Part shown: in pieces, positions 45,274-54,088 of the stretch
How the letters are laid out: each line of letters opens with the position of its first letter
How positions within the stretch are numbered: the first letter of the stretch is position 1
Assembly: GCF_003710815.1 (NCBI RefSeq)
Contig: NZ_RHHP01000003.1
Coordinates: 1-64,000 of the forward strand
Origin: Brevibacillus centrosporus
Lineage (GTDB): Bacteria; Bacillota; Bacilli; Brevibacillales; Brevibacillaceae
DNA length: 64,000 bases
Direction of reading: 5' to 3'
Translations under genes and position numbers: made by a program
Notes under the pieces: generated by a model
Told to the model about the DNA's origin: nothing
The model's input: only the letters and a program-made list of their open reading frames with translations
The model's database searches: none

Positions 45274-46635
45274 TTACGCGAGCATGCTGACGACTTCTTT
45301 TTCCTGACGGATCGCAACTGGATTTCCCAGCTTGTAAATGTTCGGGTTGGTGATTCCGTCAAAGGCATTGCGGGTATCAATGATCGCCACTCCCAAATCA
45401 GCGAGCGCCTGATAGTCAAAGCAACGATGGTTCGTGATCAAAACCATGCAATCGTACTTCTTGAAGGCTTCCGGGTCGTTCTCGATGGACTGGACGACTC
45501 GCCCTTCCTTGTCTCGGAAGCTTTGGGCATACGGGTCAAAATAATCGACCTTCGCCCCGTTTTTCGCGAAGAGCTCATAGACTTCCAATCCCGGCGACTC
45601 GCGCAGATCGTCTATGTCTGGCTTGTACGCCATACCCAGAATCAAAATGCGAGAGCTGTTGATTGCTTTCGCGTAAATATTGAGTACCTGACCCGTCTTG
45701 TTCAGGACATAGTCTGGCATATTGTCATTAATCGACTGTGCGATTTCAATAAACTGGCTGTGGAAGCGGAAGCCTTTAGCTTTCCAGGACAGATACATCG
45801 GGTCGAGCGGGATGCAGTGTCCCCCAATTCCCGGTCCCGGGTAGAACGGCATAAAGCCAAATGGCTTCGTGGATGCCGCTTTGATTACTTCCCAGACGTT
45901 GATCCCCATCTTGTCGCACATCATCGCCATTTCGTTCATGAACGCGATGTTGACGCTGCGGAACGTGTTTTCCAAGAGCTTGGACATTTCCGCCACTTTC
46001 GGGGAGGAAACCGGTACGACTGTTTTGACGAGGTTGCCGTACAGCATCGTCCCCAGCTCGATGCATTTCGGAGTGGTTCCTCCGATAATTTTGGGTGTGT
46101 TGTGTGTCGAGAACGAGCGGTTGCCCGGATCGACGCGCTCTGGCGAGTAGCAGAGGAAGAAGTCTACTCCTGCCTCGTAGCCGAGCTTTTCGAACTCCTG
46201 CTGGATCAATTCCTCTGTCGTACCCGGATAGGTGGTGCTCTCGAGTGTGATCAGCAGGCCCTGTCTCATATACGTCTTGATCTGGTCGACGACATGGATG
46301 ATATAGGAAGTGTCCGGGTCCTGATTGGGACTGAGCGGAGTCGGTACGCAAATGCTGACGGCATCCAGGTCTGCCAGAATACTGTAGTCCGTCGTAGGAA
46401 GGAATCTTCCCTGTGTCATGCACTCCTGCAGCGTTTCATTGGTGATATCCTGAACATGCGAGATTCCTGCCTTCAGATTCTCTATCTTTCTCGCATCCAG
46501 GTCGATTCCTGTTACGGGATAGCCGCTTTTGAGCGTTTCGATAGCCAAAGGCAGTCCCACATAGCCCAATCCGATAATCCCTACCTGTGCGGTTTTCATT
46601 TGAATCTTTTGTTTCAGTTCCTCGTATCTTCCCAT
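45274..46635 (-). CDS. UDP-N-acetylglucosamine 6-dehydrogenase-type nucleotide sugar dehydrogenase
   Basis: A 453-residue UDP-sugar dehydrogenase that oxidises the C6 alcohol to a carboxylate with two NAD. Rossmann motif VGIIGLGYVGLPLAIE at residue 17, substrate loop CVPTPLSPNQDPD, YSPERVDPGN, and the catalytic-cysteine motif GPGIGGHCIPLDP. The GGHCIPxDP form is typical of the WbpA/TviB group acting on UDP-GlcNAc (or UDP-GalNAc), whereas UDP-glucose dehydrogenases usually read GGSCFPKD. The product would therefore be UDP-GlcNAc uronic acid. Neighbouring glmS and GlmU-like genes supply the substrate. Ribosome site AAGGAG; the spacing on both sides is short. Confidence 0.85.
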   Translation of the reverse strand: MGRYEELKQKIQMKTAQVGIIGLGYVGLPLAIETLKSGYPVTGIDLDARKIENLKAGISHVQDITNETLQECMTQGRFLPTTDYSILADLDAVSICVPTPLSPNQDPDTSYIIHVVDQIKTYMRQGLLITLESTTYPGTTEELIQQEFEKLGYEAGVDFFLCYSPERVDPGNRSFSTHNTPKIIGGTTPKCIELGTMLYGNLVKTVVPVSSPKVAEMSKLLENTFRSVNIAFMNEMAMMCDKMGINVWEVIKAASTKPFGFMPFYPGPGIGGHCIPLDPMYLSWKAKGFRFHSQFIEIAQSINDNMPDYVLNKTGQVLNIYAKAINSSRILILGMAYKPDIDDLRESPGLEVYELFAKNGAKVDYFDPYAQSFRDKEGRVVQSIENDPEAFKKYDCMVLITNHRCFDYQALADLGVAIIDTRNAFDGITNPNIYKLGNPVAIRQEKEVVSMLA

Positions 46636-46657
46636 TGTTGTCCCACTCCTTGTCTCT

Positions 46658-47446
46658 TTAGGAAATCAGTCGTTTTACACGCGCCTCCAGCTCCACGGGG
46701 GAAAAAGGCTTCGTAATATAATCAGAGGCGCCCAGTGCAAACGATTTTTGAACATCCTCTTCCAGACGTTTGTCTGTCAAAATCACGATTTTACTTTCGC
46801 GGTCATTCTCCGCATGCTTGATACGCTCCATCAGCTGATAGCCGCTCATCACAGGCAGATTCAGATCGGTGATGACCAAATCCGGCATGCTTTCCTCGTA
46901 CTTCTGCATGCCTTCCACCCCATCGCTCGCGACAATGACCTGATAGCCTTTGCGCTTCAGATAGATGGTCAAAAAGTCGTTCACCGTTTGATCCGGGTTG
47001 ACCAAGAGAATACTCGTCGGATCTTTTTCACTGCCTCCCGATACAGGATCAAAAATGTGGATCTCACCCTGGCTCTTTTGCTGTTCGAGGTTCTGCAGCA
47101 TTTTCAAGAGCATCTGTGGAGTCGTGCGGGCGTTTTCGGGAAAGCTCGCAATCGCCACGCTGCCTGCCAGCAGCTGCTTCTCCCGTAAATAGTCTTTGAC
47201 TCGCAAGGCGTGAAAATGGGTTGTTCCCAGCTTTTGCTCTTCCAGCAACACACCCAGTATATTTTTTGTCTTGTCGTAGTTGTAATGGGTCACAGCTGCA
47301 GGTGGTTCCTGCTCAAAATGATTTTTCAGGACTTCCAGATCATCCTTCGAGAGATTGCTGCAAGCCACGAAAATAATCCCTGACGATGTCTGTTTCGCTT
47401 CCATTTCACTCAACAGCTGAAAAAAAGCGGGTACGAGATTACTCAT
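46658..47446 (-). CDS. Degenerate GGDEF-like domain fused to a receiver domain
   Basis: A 262-residue cytoplasmic protein. The C-terminal ~120 residues are a receiver domain: SILLVNPDQ, acceptor aspartate in PDLVITDLNLPVMSGYQL, VILTDKR and the lysine in DYITKPFSPVE. The first acidic pair is replaced (LLVNPDQ), which may weaken Mg binding. The N-terminal ~120 residues show the C-terminal signature of GGDEF domains, SVAIASFPENARTTPQMLLK then a helix and QKSQG, but the GGDEF motif itself is absent, replaced by KNILGVLLEEQ. Its start overlaps the glycosyltransferase stop (ATGA). A c-di-GMP or partner-binding regulator of the synthase is inferred. Confidence 0.7.
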   Translation of the reverse strand: MSNLVPAFFQLLSEMEAKQTSSGIIFVACSNLSKDDLEVLKNHFEQEPPAAVTHYNYDKTKNILGVLLEEQKLGTTHFHALRVKDYLREKQLLAGSVAIASFPENARTTPQMLLKMLQNLEQQKSQGEIHIFDPVSGGSEKDPTSILLVNPDQTVNDFLTIYLKRKGYQVIVASDGVEGMQKYEESMPDLVITDLNLPVMSGYQLMERIKHAENDRESKIVILTDKRLEEDVQKSFALGASDYITKPFSPVELEARVKRLIS

Positions 47447-48885
47447 CCTCTTGCCTCCAAGCTCGAAATATTTTTGTTGCCCTCAGCCTGCCAGCTCTTG
47501 CGCGTCATCGTTCCCCACGAATTGTTGTTTCGCAGAAATTCGATGTGGCCCAAAAATCTCCAGATGACGCCCACCTGGCGATAGCCGAAGAACATCAAGA
47601 TGGTATAGAAAAGCATTTTGACGATATCCCGAATTCGTGGATAGCGGCGAAATGCGATTTCTTCAAGGAGCAGCGCACCGACTCCCAACAGTACGCCGTA
47701 GATGACATTCAGCAGTCCATAAAGCACCAGAACGTTTGCATTCGTCATGTCCAGGAGCGTGTAGCCGATCAGAGCCAGCAGCCCTGTGATGCGGAAGTAC
47801 GGATTGAGCGTCTCAAACAAGATATTGAAAGGCAAAGTAAGCATCCCGAATAACTTGTATTTCGGACGCAAAACCATGTGTTGTCCGTACTCGATCATGT
47901 TTTTCAGATTGCCGCGCCCCCATCTGCGACGTTGACTTCCCAGGATTCGGAACGAGTCCGGGGCTTGTGTCCAGCAGACCGCATCCGGGCAGAAGGCGAC
48001 GCGATAAGGGAGTTTGTTTTCCAGCATGTATTTATGCAGCTTGATGATGATGTTCATGTCTTCACCCGGATAGCCTTCACGATAGCCGCCGACTTTGATG
48101 ACGTAATCTTTGCGGAAGACGCCAAAGGCCCCTGACACGATAATCAAGCCGTTGATCGCGCTCCAACCGATCCGTCCTCCGAGAAACGCTTTGAGGTATT
48201 CGACTGACTGCATCATCGGCAAAAACTTGTCGGGCAAACGGATGTCGCTGACTACGCCGTCTTCGATTTTGCAGCCATTGGCGATCCGGATATCTCCGCC
48301 AATCGCGACCGTCTCTTCCGGATTTTCCATGTAGACCTTGGCGATCCGAATCAACGCATCCTTTTCCAGCAAGGAATCGGCATCGATCGAAGCGATCAGC
48401 GGATAGTGAGACAGGTTGATCCCTGCGTTCAGCGAGTCTGCCTTTCCCCCGTTTTCCTTGTCGATCAAATATAGATTGGGGTAAGCCGGATTGTGGTAAA
48501 TCCCTCGGATGTTCGACGTTTGCAGCAGTGGCTGTATCGGCATATGCGCCGATGCTTCCAGCTTGAACTCACGAGTCAGCACCTGCAGCGTATCGTCTTT
48601 CGATCCGTCATTGACGACGATAACCTCGTACCGCGGATAGTTGAGTGCCAGCAGCGACCGAACATTTTCAATGATGGTCAGCTCCTCATTGTAAGCCGGT
48701 ACGAGAATCGAAATCGGTGGAACATGCTCCGAGCCTGACAGCTTCTGAAACCTAGAATAGACGGAGCTTTTCAAGATCCCGAGGATGTTCTTGAAGGAGA
48801 ACATCATGATGATGAAGTACAGCGAGTTAATCGCGATTACATAGTAGACGGCGAACATGCCGTAGTAGAGCAAAAAATCCCGCAT
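47443..48885 (-). CDS. Processive family 2 glycosyltransferase (polysaccharide synthase)
   Basis: A 480-residue membrane glycosyltransferase. One N-terminal helix (5-28), cytoplasmic GT2 domain (about 55-300) and three to four C-terminal helices (about 345-450). Catalytic motifs: ISILVPAYNEE, VIVVNDGSKDDT, ASIDADS (DxD), GEDMN (general base region) and QRRRWGRG (Q/RxxRW). This is the layout of hyaluronan, chitin and PNAG synthases and of B. subtilis YdaM. No PilZ domain is fused, so any c-di-GMP control must come from a partner. Donors made by neighbouring genes are probably UDP-GlcNAc and its uronic acid. ATG has GGAGGGGAGG. Confidence 0.9.
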   Translation of the reverse strand: MRDFLLYYGMFAVYYVIAINSLYFIIMMFSFKNILGILKSSVYSRFQKLSGSEHVPPISILVPAYNEELTIIENVRSLLALNYPRYEVIVVNDGSKDDTLQVLTREFKLEASAHMPIQPLLQTSNIRGIYHNPAYPNLYLIDKENGGKADSLNAGINLSHYPLIASIDADSLLEKDALIRIAKVYMENPEETVAIGGDIRIANGCKIEDGVVSDIRLPDKFLPMMQSVEYLKAFLGGRIGWSAINGLIIVSGAFGVFRKDYVIKVGGYREGYPGEDMNIIIKLHKYMLENKLPYRVAFCPDAVCWTQAPDSFRILGSQRRRWGRGNLKNMIEYGQHMVLRPKYKLFGMLTLPFNILFETLNPYFRITGLLALIGYTLLDMTNANVLVLYGLLNVIYGVLLGVGALLLEEIAFRRYPRIRDIVKMLFYTILMFFGYRQVGVIWRFLGHIEFLRNNNSWGTMTRKSWQAEGNKNISSLEARG

Positions 48886-48903
48886 AGCTTCCTCCCCTCC
48901 TGC

Positions 48904-50094
48904 TTATCTTTGCATCGCCTGCACGGGCGAGATCGTTTTTCGTCTCGAGCTCTGATAGAGATGCAGCTTTAGATTGTATTGCAGCTGTTTTTCCTGATCG
49001 GCAAGCTCCAGCTGCATTTTCGCTTTTTCCAGCTCCTCCAAGGCAACCTGATGAGCGATTTCCAGATGTCTCCCAAAGCGGCCCTCCTGCAAAATCTCGC
49101 AAAGTGCCTGAAAGCCTGCCACTTGAAGCTGTGCCAAAGAGTAGGCACTGTGATGGCTGACCCACCAGTTGGAATCGCCTACTGCCTTTTTCAGCGAAGG
49201 GATATGGGCGGATAGCCCGTGTGCACCGATGGCTTTAGCTGCCGCTGCCCGGATCTCCCAATCCTGGTGCGCCAAAAACTCTCGCACGCGCTTGTCTGTC
49301 AGCAGGCGCGAATCTTTGCACAGCAGCTTGACCGCTTTGATCCGTACCTCTTTTTCCTGGGCATGTACGAGCTTGTGCAAATAAGGCTCCACATCGGATG
49401 GATTGTGCACTGAAAGGCCGATCAGCCCGATCTCGATCAGATCAGCATCTGTCTCCTGCAGCAGGGCGATAAGCAGCTTCCCTGTATCCAGCTCGGATTC
49501 ACTCAGGATATCGACGATCAGCTGATGGCAGTTTTTTCGATGCTTCACAAGCTGCCGGATCATGTCCCCCAAATCGTTTTGGCTGCGCGCGCACTTGGCG
49601 ACCGCTCGCGCCACAATAAACAGGCTGGGATCGTACTCGAGCTTTTCCAAAAGCTGCAGCAAGCCAGGTACAGCCCGCTGGGAGCGCATGACTCCCAGAT
49701 TGTAGGCCGCATCCACTCGCGTCCATTTCCACGTCCCATCCAGTCGCTTCAAATCAAGCTCTACCAGCCCCATATCCTCGCAAAGCGCTGCGAGCTTTTG
49801 ACGATGCACGCCCGTGAAGGACTCCATCAGCTCAAACAGCTTCTTCTGGATGATTCGCTTCTCTTTCTGCTCCAATTTGCCATAGGGTGTATGCAGGCGC
49901 TCTTCCTCTTCTCCATGAGCCTGCAGGTAAACAAAGTAATCCTCATATTCAGCCAAAATGCGCTTGGTTCGTTTCTCTGCCGCTATATTGCGCAGCTTCA
50001 GTCCGAACAGAACGATCAGACCTAGCGTGGTTACCCCACACAGCACGTACAGAAATACGTATGCCGTCGCGAATGGTGTTTGCACCTCTTTCAC
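48904..50094 (-). CDS. Membrane-anchored HEAT-repeat protein
   Basis: A 396-residue protein with one N-terminal membrane helix (about 11-31) and a cytoplasmic helical solenoid. Repeats include RVDAAYNLGVMRSQRAVPGL, EIRAAAAKAIGAHGLSAHIP and WWVSHHSAYSLAQLQVAGFQ, typical HEAT or PBS-lyase repeats that act as protein scaffolds. The C-terminus has a charged coiled coil (LEELEKAKMQLELADQEKQ). Start GTG is uncertain: 50094 overlaps GAGGAG, 50085 has better spacing. It sits between the glycosidase and the synthase, and may tether synthase and regulators. That function is inference. Confidence 0.75.
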   Translation of the reverse strand: MKEVQTPFATAYVFLYVLCGVTTLGLIVLFGLKLRNIAAEKRTKRILAEYEDYFVYLQAHGEEEERLHTPYGKLEQKEKRIIQKKLFELMESFTGVHRQKLAALCEDMGLVELDLKRLDGTWKWTRVDAAYNLGVMRSQRAVPGLLQLLEKLEYDPSLFIVARAVAKCARSQNDLGDMIRQLVKHRKNCHQLIVDILSESELDTGKLLIALLQETDADLIEIGLIGLSVHNPSDVEPYLHKLVHAQEKEVRIKAVKLLCKDSRLLTDKRVREFLAHQDWEIRAAAAKAIGAHGLSAHIPSLKKAVGDSNWWVSHHSAYSLAQLQVAGFQALCEILQEGRFGRHLEIAHQVALEELEKAKMQLELADQEKQLQYNLKLHLYQSSRRKTISPVQAMQR

Positions 50095-50103
50095 ACTCCT
50101 CTA

Positions 50104-52326
50104 TCACTTTTGCAAGATGGACGGCTTGATTTCGCGATAAGCTTTTTGCAGGATCGAGTAGCTCTGCTTCTTACGTTCGTGATAGCGTACTTGCTCCCAT
50201 GTCGGCCACGAATAGAGAGGAAGCTCGGTGACCCGAAACGGATTCGGCGACTCTGGCAGACTCGTCGTCTGCGGCTTCTCCCGATTGACAATCCACGGCA
50301 AGACACGAATTCCTTTCGTCGTCACTGTTTTGAACGTCTTGCCTTCTCCCTGATAGCTCATGACCGCAAGCGAGCTCGGATCCGTAAAACCGAGGAGCAT
50401 CCACGGCACGCGCATCTCCACGACCTTGCCTTTTGCTTGCCACGCTGCCAACGAGTTGTAGTTGGGATCTTCGGAATTGGATGTCCCTTGCAGCAGCTTC
50501 CCTGCATCTACTTCTTCCATCGGGTAGTATTTTTTGCTATCTGGCGGCTCCATCTCAAGTCCCACCGCCAGCTTCCACGGTTTGAACACCCCGGAGTCAT
50601 CTCGCTGCTCCTCTTCTTTGAGAGGAAGCATTCCGTACGCTTTTCCGTAAAGCCGCGTGTGGAAATCGTAGTTGGAGGCGATCCGCACCTCACTCTCGTC
50701 GTCCTTCCCCAAGCGGATGAGCGTCTCCAGCCCTTCATCGAGCTTGGTCCCGCCGAGCTCCGGTGCGTGGCGATTTCCGCCTGGCGTTGTGTCTACCCCG
50801 AAGTAGAGCTGTTCCTTTTGCGGATCAAACGAATGATCCAGCTGCGCCATCAGATAGACATAGCCTTCGTCGTGCGCCATCCATATTTCCTCAAAACCTG
50901 GAAGGGAGAGGTTGAGCTTCTGCTTTTCCTCTGGCTGCAGCTTGTCCCAGTCCGATCGTTCCCCATCGATGTTCAGCACACCATCCTTGTTTGGGTACAT
51001 TCCCAAAATTCCAAACAGCGATTCGTTCGTCAGCACGTTGACCCAAAAGGAACGGCGATCCTCCGGCAGCTCAAAGCGCATCGTATTCCAGGTCTTTTTA
51101 AACCACTCATCCTGCCATGCAAACACGATTCCGCCTGCGTAGCCTTCCTCGCCGATTTCCTTCAGCAAGGCTGCATTAATCTCGCCTTGCTCCTTTTCGG
51201 TATGTCCGCCTTGATCTCGCCCGAGGTTGCCCAAATGTGCGATTCCCCAGGAGGCAGGAACACCGAACTCCGTCACCAGAATGGGCAGATCTTTGTGATA
51301 GGCTTTCAATTGGCGTAAATAAGCTTTGTAGGTATCGATCTCTCCTGCCTCGTTCTTCACCTGCTGCAGCGCTGTATCGTGTCTGAACAAGTCTGGATAG
51401 TACGGATAAACGTGATAGGAAGCGAAGTAGCCCGCCTCCCACGAAGCCGCCTTTACGTGCGTAGGGTCTACACTAACCAGGTCTTCCTGGTAGAGCGGCT
51501 CTCCCGGATGAGACAGCGGATCGGTTGTTACCCAATTCGTGAAGGTCATCGGGTGCTGCCAGCCTTGCTTGCTCTCCTCTTTTGCAACCGTATCTACCAT
51601 CTCGGCCAGCCATGCTTCAAATGCAGTAGACTGCTCCGTAGTTCGGAAATAGGCACCTTGATAGGATGCTGACTTGGCATGGAGCTTGTTCGTATTCTGC
51701 ACCATCACGGGATCCCATTCCGTTCCTGTGTGCCAGCCGATGAGATACTGACCCGCATTTGCCGTGTATTTCCCGCTTGCCTTCCCTTGTTTTTCGGGCA
51801 GTGTAATGTCTCCGTATACCGCCCCTACTGCATCCTGAATCTCGTGTCGAAACTCCTCTCGAATCTCAGGCAGGTAGGCGTCCTTCTTTTCGATGAGCAT
51901 CTCCTCTGGGCTCCAAATCCCTTGCATTAAATAGAGAGGCTCTCCCTCCTTTTGGCGATTGTAGGAAACCAGTGCTTCATAGAAAGCAGGAGGATGAATT
52001 GTATACACCCGGATGACGTTGGCTCCCATCTCGTCAATCATGGCGAACCAGCGCAGGTAATCTTCTTTTGTAATTGGCAGCTCACCGGGATAATGACCGG
52101 GTAACGATGCCCCTAAATTCACCCCTTTTACAAAAAACGGCTGCCATTTCTGATCTTGATAAACTTCAATCTGGTCTCCCGTGGTGCGGAATTTCATATG
52201 GAACCCGCTTGCTGACTCCATACTCTCGACGCGGCTGCTATCCCAATACCACCAGAGATAGCTTATGCCTGCCACCATCAAGACGGTGAGACTCACCCAT
52301 TTCACGCGACTTTTCTTTTGTTTCAC
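50104..52326 (-). CDS. Large membrane-anchored glycoside hydrolase-like protein
   Basis: A 740-residue protein: N-terminal anchor (about 10-27), then a TIM-barrel resembling GH2/GH5-clan enzymes (residues about 55-450), with FFVKGVNLGASLPGHYP, DEMGANVIRVYTIHPP, LIGWHTGTEWDP (possible acid/base Glu) and PILVTEFGVPASWG (probable nucleophile Glu). The remaining ~290 residues are beta-rich with DSxNxxx-type carbohydrate-binding features (YLMAQLDHS, YFGVDTTPGG). GTG 52324-52326 is the start because GGAGG lies nine bases upstream; the ATG seven codons earlier has none. First gene of the polysaccharide run, it likely edits or releases the polymer outside the membrane. Confidence 0.8.
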   Translation of the reverse strand: MKQKKSRVKWVSLTVLMVAGISYLWWYWDSSRVESMESASGFHMKFRTTGDQIEVYQDQKWQPFFVKGVNLGASLPGHYPGELPITKEDYLRWFAMIDEMGANVIRVYTIHPPAFYEALVSYNRQKEGEPLYLMQGIWSPEEMLIEKKDAYLPEIREEFRHEIQDAVGAVYGDITLPEKQGKASGKYTANAGQYLIGWHTGTEWDPVMVQNTNKLHAKSASYQGAYFRTTEQSTAFEAWLAEMVDTVAKEESKQGWQHPMTFTNWVTTDPLSHPGEPLYQEDLVSVDPTHVKAASWEAGYFASYHVYPYYPDLFRHDTALQQVKNEAGEIDTYKAYLRQLKAYHKDLPILVTEFGVPASWGIAHLGNLGRDQGGHTEKEQGEINAALLKEIGEEGYAGGIVFAWQDEWFKKTWNTMRFELPEDRRSFWVNVLTNESLFGILGMYPNKDGVLNIDGERSDWDKLQPEEKQKLNLSLPGFEEIWMAHDEGYVYLMAQLDHSFDPQKEQLYFGVDTTPGGNRHAPELGGTKLDEGLETLIRLGKDDESEVRIASNYDFHTRLYGKAYGMLPLKEEEQRDDSGVFKPWKLAVGLEMEPPDSKKYYPMEEVDAGKLLQGTSNSEDPNYNSLAAWQAKGKVVEMRVPWMLLGFTDPSSLAVMSYQGEGKTFKTVTTKGIRVLPWIVNREKPQTTSLPESPNPFRVTELPLYSWPTWEQVRYHERKKQSYSILQKAYREIKPSILQK

Positions 52327-52347
52327 ACCCGTCAACCTCCGATTCAT

Positions 52348-52692
52348 CGCCTAGCGCTTCTGATCAAATCAGCGGGCCTACCGACATAGTCATTGTAAAC
52401 ATAGGGACAAAAGCCTTCCCATAAGCTGAAATCACTATTATGCTTTTGTGAATGTTGTAACCAAAATGTAATATTCCATCGCAATAACCCAAATTGTCCT
52501 ACGTTTTTTGGCGGTAAGTCCTGCAACCTCCCCTGCCATCCGTACCAGAACTTTTTGTAATTAGGTACATATGCTTGAGCCTTTTTTTTCCTGATCTCAA
52601 AGAAAAATGGTAGGTTGCTACCAACTAAAAAAATGGTTGTAAAGATTTCATGACCCTTTCTGTACGCTCTGTATGAACCTTTTTATCCGAAC
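52348..52692 (-). other. Leader region of the polysaccharide operon
   Basis: A 345-bp AT-rich stretch without a gene. It contains a small hairpin (TGGTAG/CTACCA, 52604-52623 region, followed by TTTTT on the minus strand) and several T-runs, which could attenuate read-through. I looked for a c-di-GMP riboswitch core (GCAAACC, CGCAAAGCC) and found none. Confidence 0.4.
52437..52464 (-). promoter_or_regulatory. Possible promoter of the polysaccharide operon
   Basis: Minus strand TTGGTT (52459-52464) and CATAAT (52437-52442) are spaced 16 bp, about 110 bp before the first gene's GTG. Weak match, offered because the upstream gene has its own terminator. Confidence 0.35.
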
Positions 52693-52726
52693 GCAAAAAA
52701 TCCGTTGCCTTTTCTGGCAACGGATT
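52693..52726 (-). terminator. Terminator after the diguanylate cyclase gene
   Basis: AATCCGTTGCC and GGCAACGGATT pair perfectly over 11 bases around a six-base loop, followed by T6 on the minus strand. It separates the cyclase from the polysaccharide operon. Confidence 0.88.
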
Positions 52727-52846
52727 CTCCTATTTATGTGAGATTTACTTGTACGTCCTACCTAATTTGAAAAGCTTCCCAGCATACGACCAGTTCGCAA
52801 GGCGCATCTCCCCCTATGCAAAGCTGGCAGGATCTGTGATTTTCGT

Positions 52847-54064
52847 CTAGGAACCGATTGCAAATACGGACGTGCAGTTCTTTCCTCTGCGCTTGGAGCG
52901 GTATAAAGCCTCGTCGGCAGCTCGCTTCAAGCCGTCAGCCGTGTTTGCATCAGCCGGAAAACGGGCGATTCCCACACTCACGCCAATCGGAATAACGCCG
53001 TCCTCCAGCACGAGTGGATGCGCGTGCAGATAATCTCGAATCGCCTGTACCTTTTCCTCTGCCTCTTTCAGGGTAGCTCCCGGCGAGAGGAGCATAAACT
53101 CATCTCCCGCATAGCGATAAGCGGAGTCCCTGTTGCCCAGGTTCACCTTCATTGCCTCCGCGATACGCCTGATCAGCTCGTCTCCGGAATGATGGCCATA
53201 CTGATCGTTTACCGATTTCAAGTTATCGGAATCAAGCATGATCAAAGCAACAGAGGAACCGTCCTCGCCAAGCAGCTTTTCCAGCTCATTGTGAAAAGCT
53301 CGGTAATTACAGATCCCCGTCAGCTCATCCATAAACGACATCTGATACACGCGCTCGTACAATCTCGCTGTCTCGATCGCACTGGCTACCTGGAAGCCAA
53401 TGATTTTGAGCAGCTCCTCATGCTCCTTTTTGTACGCGAACTCCCGATAGGACTGCGCGGAAATGACACCCTTCACCTGATTCCCCAGCATGAGAGGAAC
53501 AAAAATACACGTGCTGGTGTCGATTTCCGGGCTGCCCCAGCGAATCATCTCCGGTTCGCTCGGCTCCTCTGCCCTGGATCGGATGTGAATGGTCTGCCTC
53601 GTATCGATGACATGAGAGATCATTCCTTGTCCGTACGGAACGGTGATCGGCCCGTAGTTTATCCCGCTATCGATGCTGATCGGTATGCGAATCTCGCTGT
53701 CTCCCTCGTCAAAAAAGGCGATGAAAAAAGCATCCGCCCGCATGACTCTGGAGACTAGCTCAAATGCTTTCCATAAAATCTTGCTCTCTTCAAATGTTTT
53801 CGCAAAGATGTGGCTGAGATCGTGCAAGATCTTCATGTGCTCCGATATCCACAGCATCTCGGTCACTCTACCTTGCAGCTCCCCGATCTGCTTCATGACG
53901 GTCCCGTGAAGACGGCTATCCTCTTTGGAGAGAATCGCTTCCAGCTCACTTGCGACCGCTTCGATCTCCCGGCAATCCACTTCTTCGATACGGCTCAGCC
54001 ATTGGCTATAACGTTCCAACAACTGCCGTGCATATGCTTCTCTTACAGCGAAGTCGTCATGCAT
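52847..54064 (-). CDS. GAF-GGDEF diguanylate cyclase
   Basis: A 405-residue cytoplasmic protein: helical N-terminus (to about 85), GAF sensor domain (about 85-235) and GGDEF domain (about 245-400). The active site reads YRYAGDEFMLLSP, the AGDEF variant seen in active cyclases, with the metal aspartate in LIMLDSDNLKSVNDQYGH. The product is c-di-GMP made from two GTP. At the usual RxxD inhibitory site five residues upstream of the motif the sequence is GNRD, so the arginine is absent and product inhibition may be lost. ATG 54062-54064 follows GGAGGGG. It lies just upstream of the polysaccharide operon in the same direction. Confidence 0.88.
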   Translation of the reverse strand: MHDDFAVREAYARQLLERYSQWLSRIEEVDCREIEAVASELEAILSKEDSRLHGTVMKQIGELQGRVTEMLWISEHMKILHDLSHIFAKTFEESKILWKAFELVSRVMRADAFFIAFFDEGDSEIRIPISIDSGINYGPITVPYGQGMISHVIDTRQTIHIRSRAEEPSEPEMIRWGSPEIDTSTCIFVPLMLGNQVKGVISAQSYREFAYKKEHEELLKIIGFQVASAIETARLYERVYQMSFMDELTGICNYRAFHNELEKLLGEDGSSVALIMLDSDNLKSVNDQYGHHSGDELIRRIAEAMKVNLGNRDSAYRYAGDEFMLLSPGATLKEAEEKVQAIRDYLHAHPLVLEDGVIPIGVSVGIARFPADANTADGLKRAADEALYRSKRRGKNCTSVFAIGS

Positions 54065-54088
54065 GTACACCCCTCCGGCTTGGGTAGC

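Noticed and set aside
45256..46716. A 486-codon plus-strand frame opposite the UDP-GlcNAc dehydrogenase
   Set aside because: Shadow of a gene with clear catalytic motifs; its translation resembles no protein family.
52348..52846. c-di-GMP riboswitch controlling the polysaccharide operon
   Set aside because: The GEMM core elements are not present on the transcribed strand.
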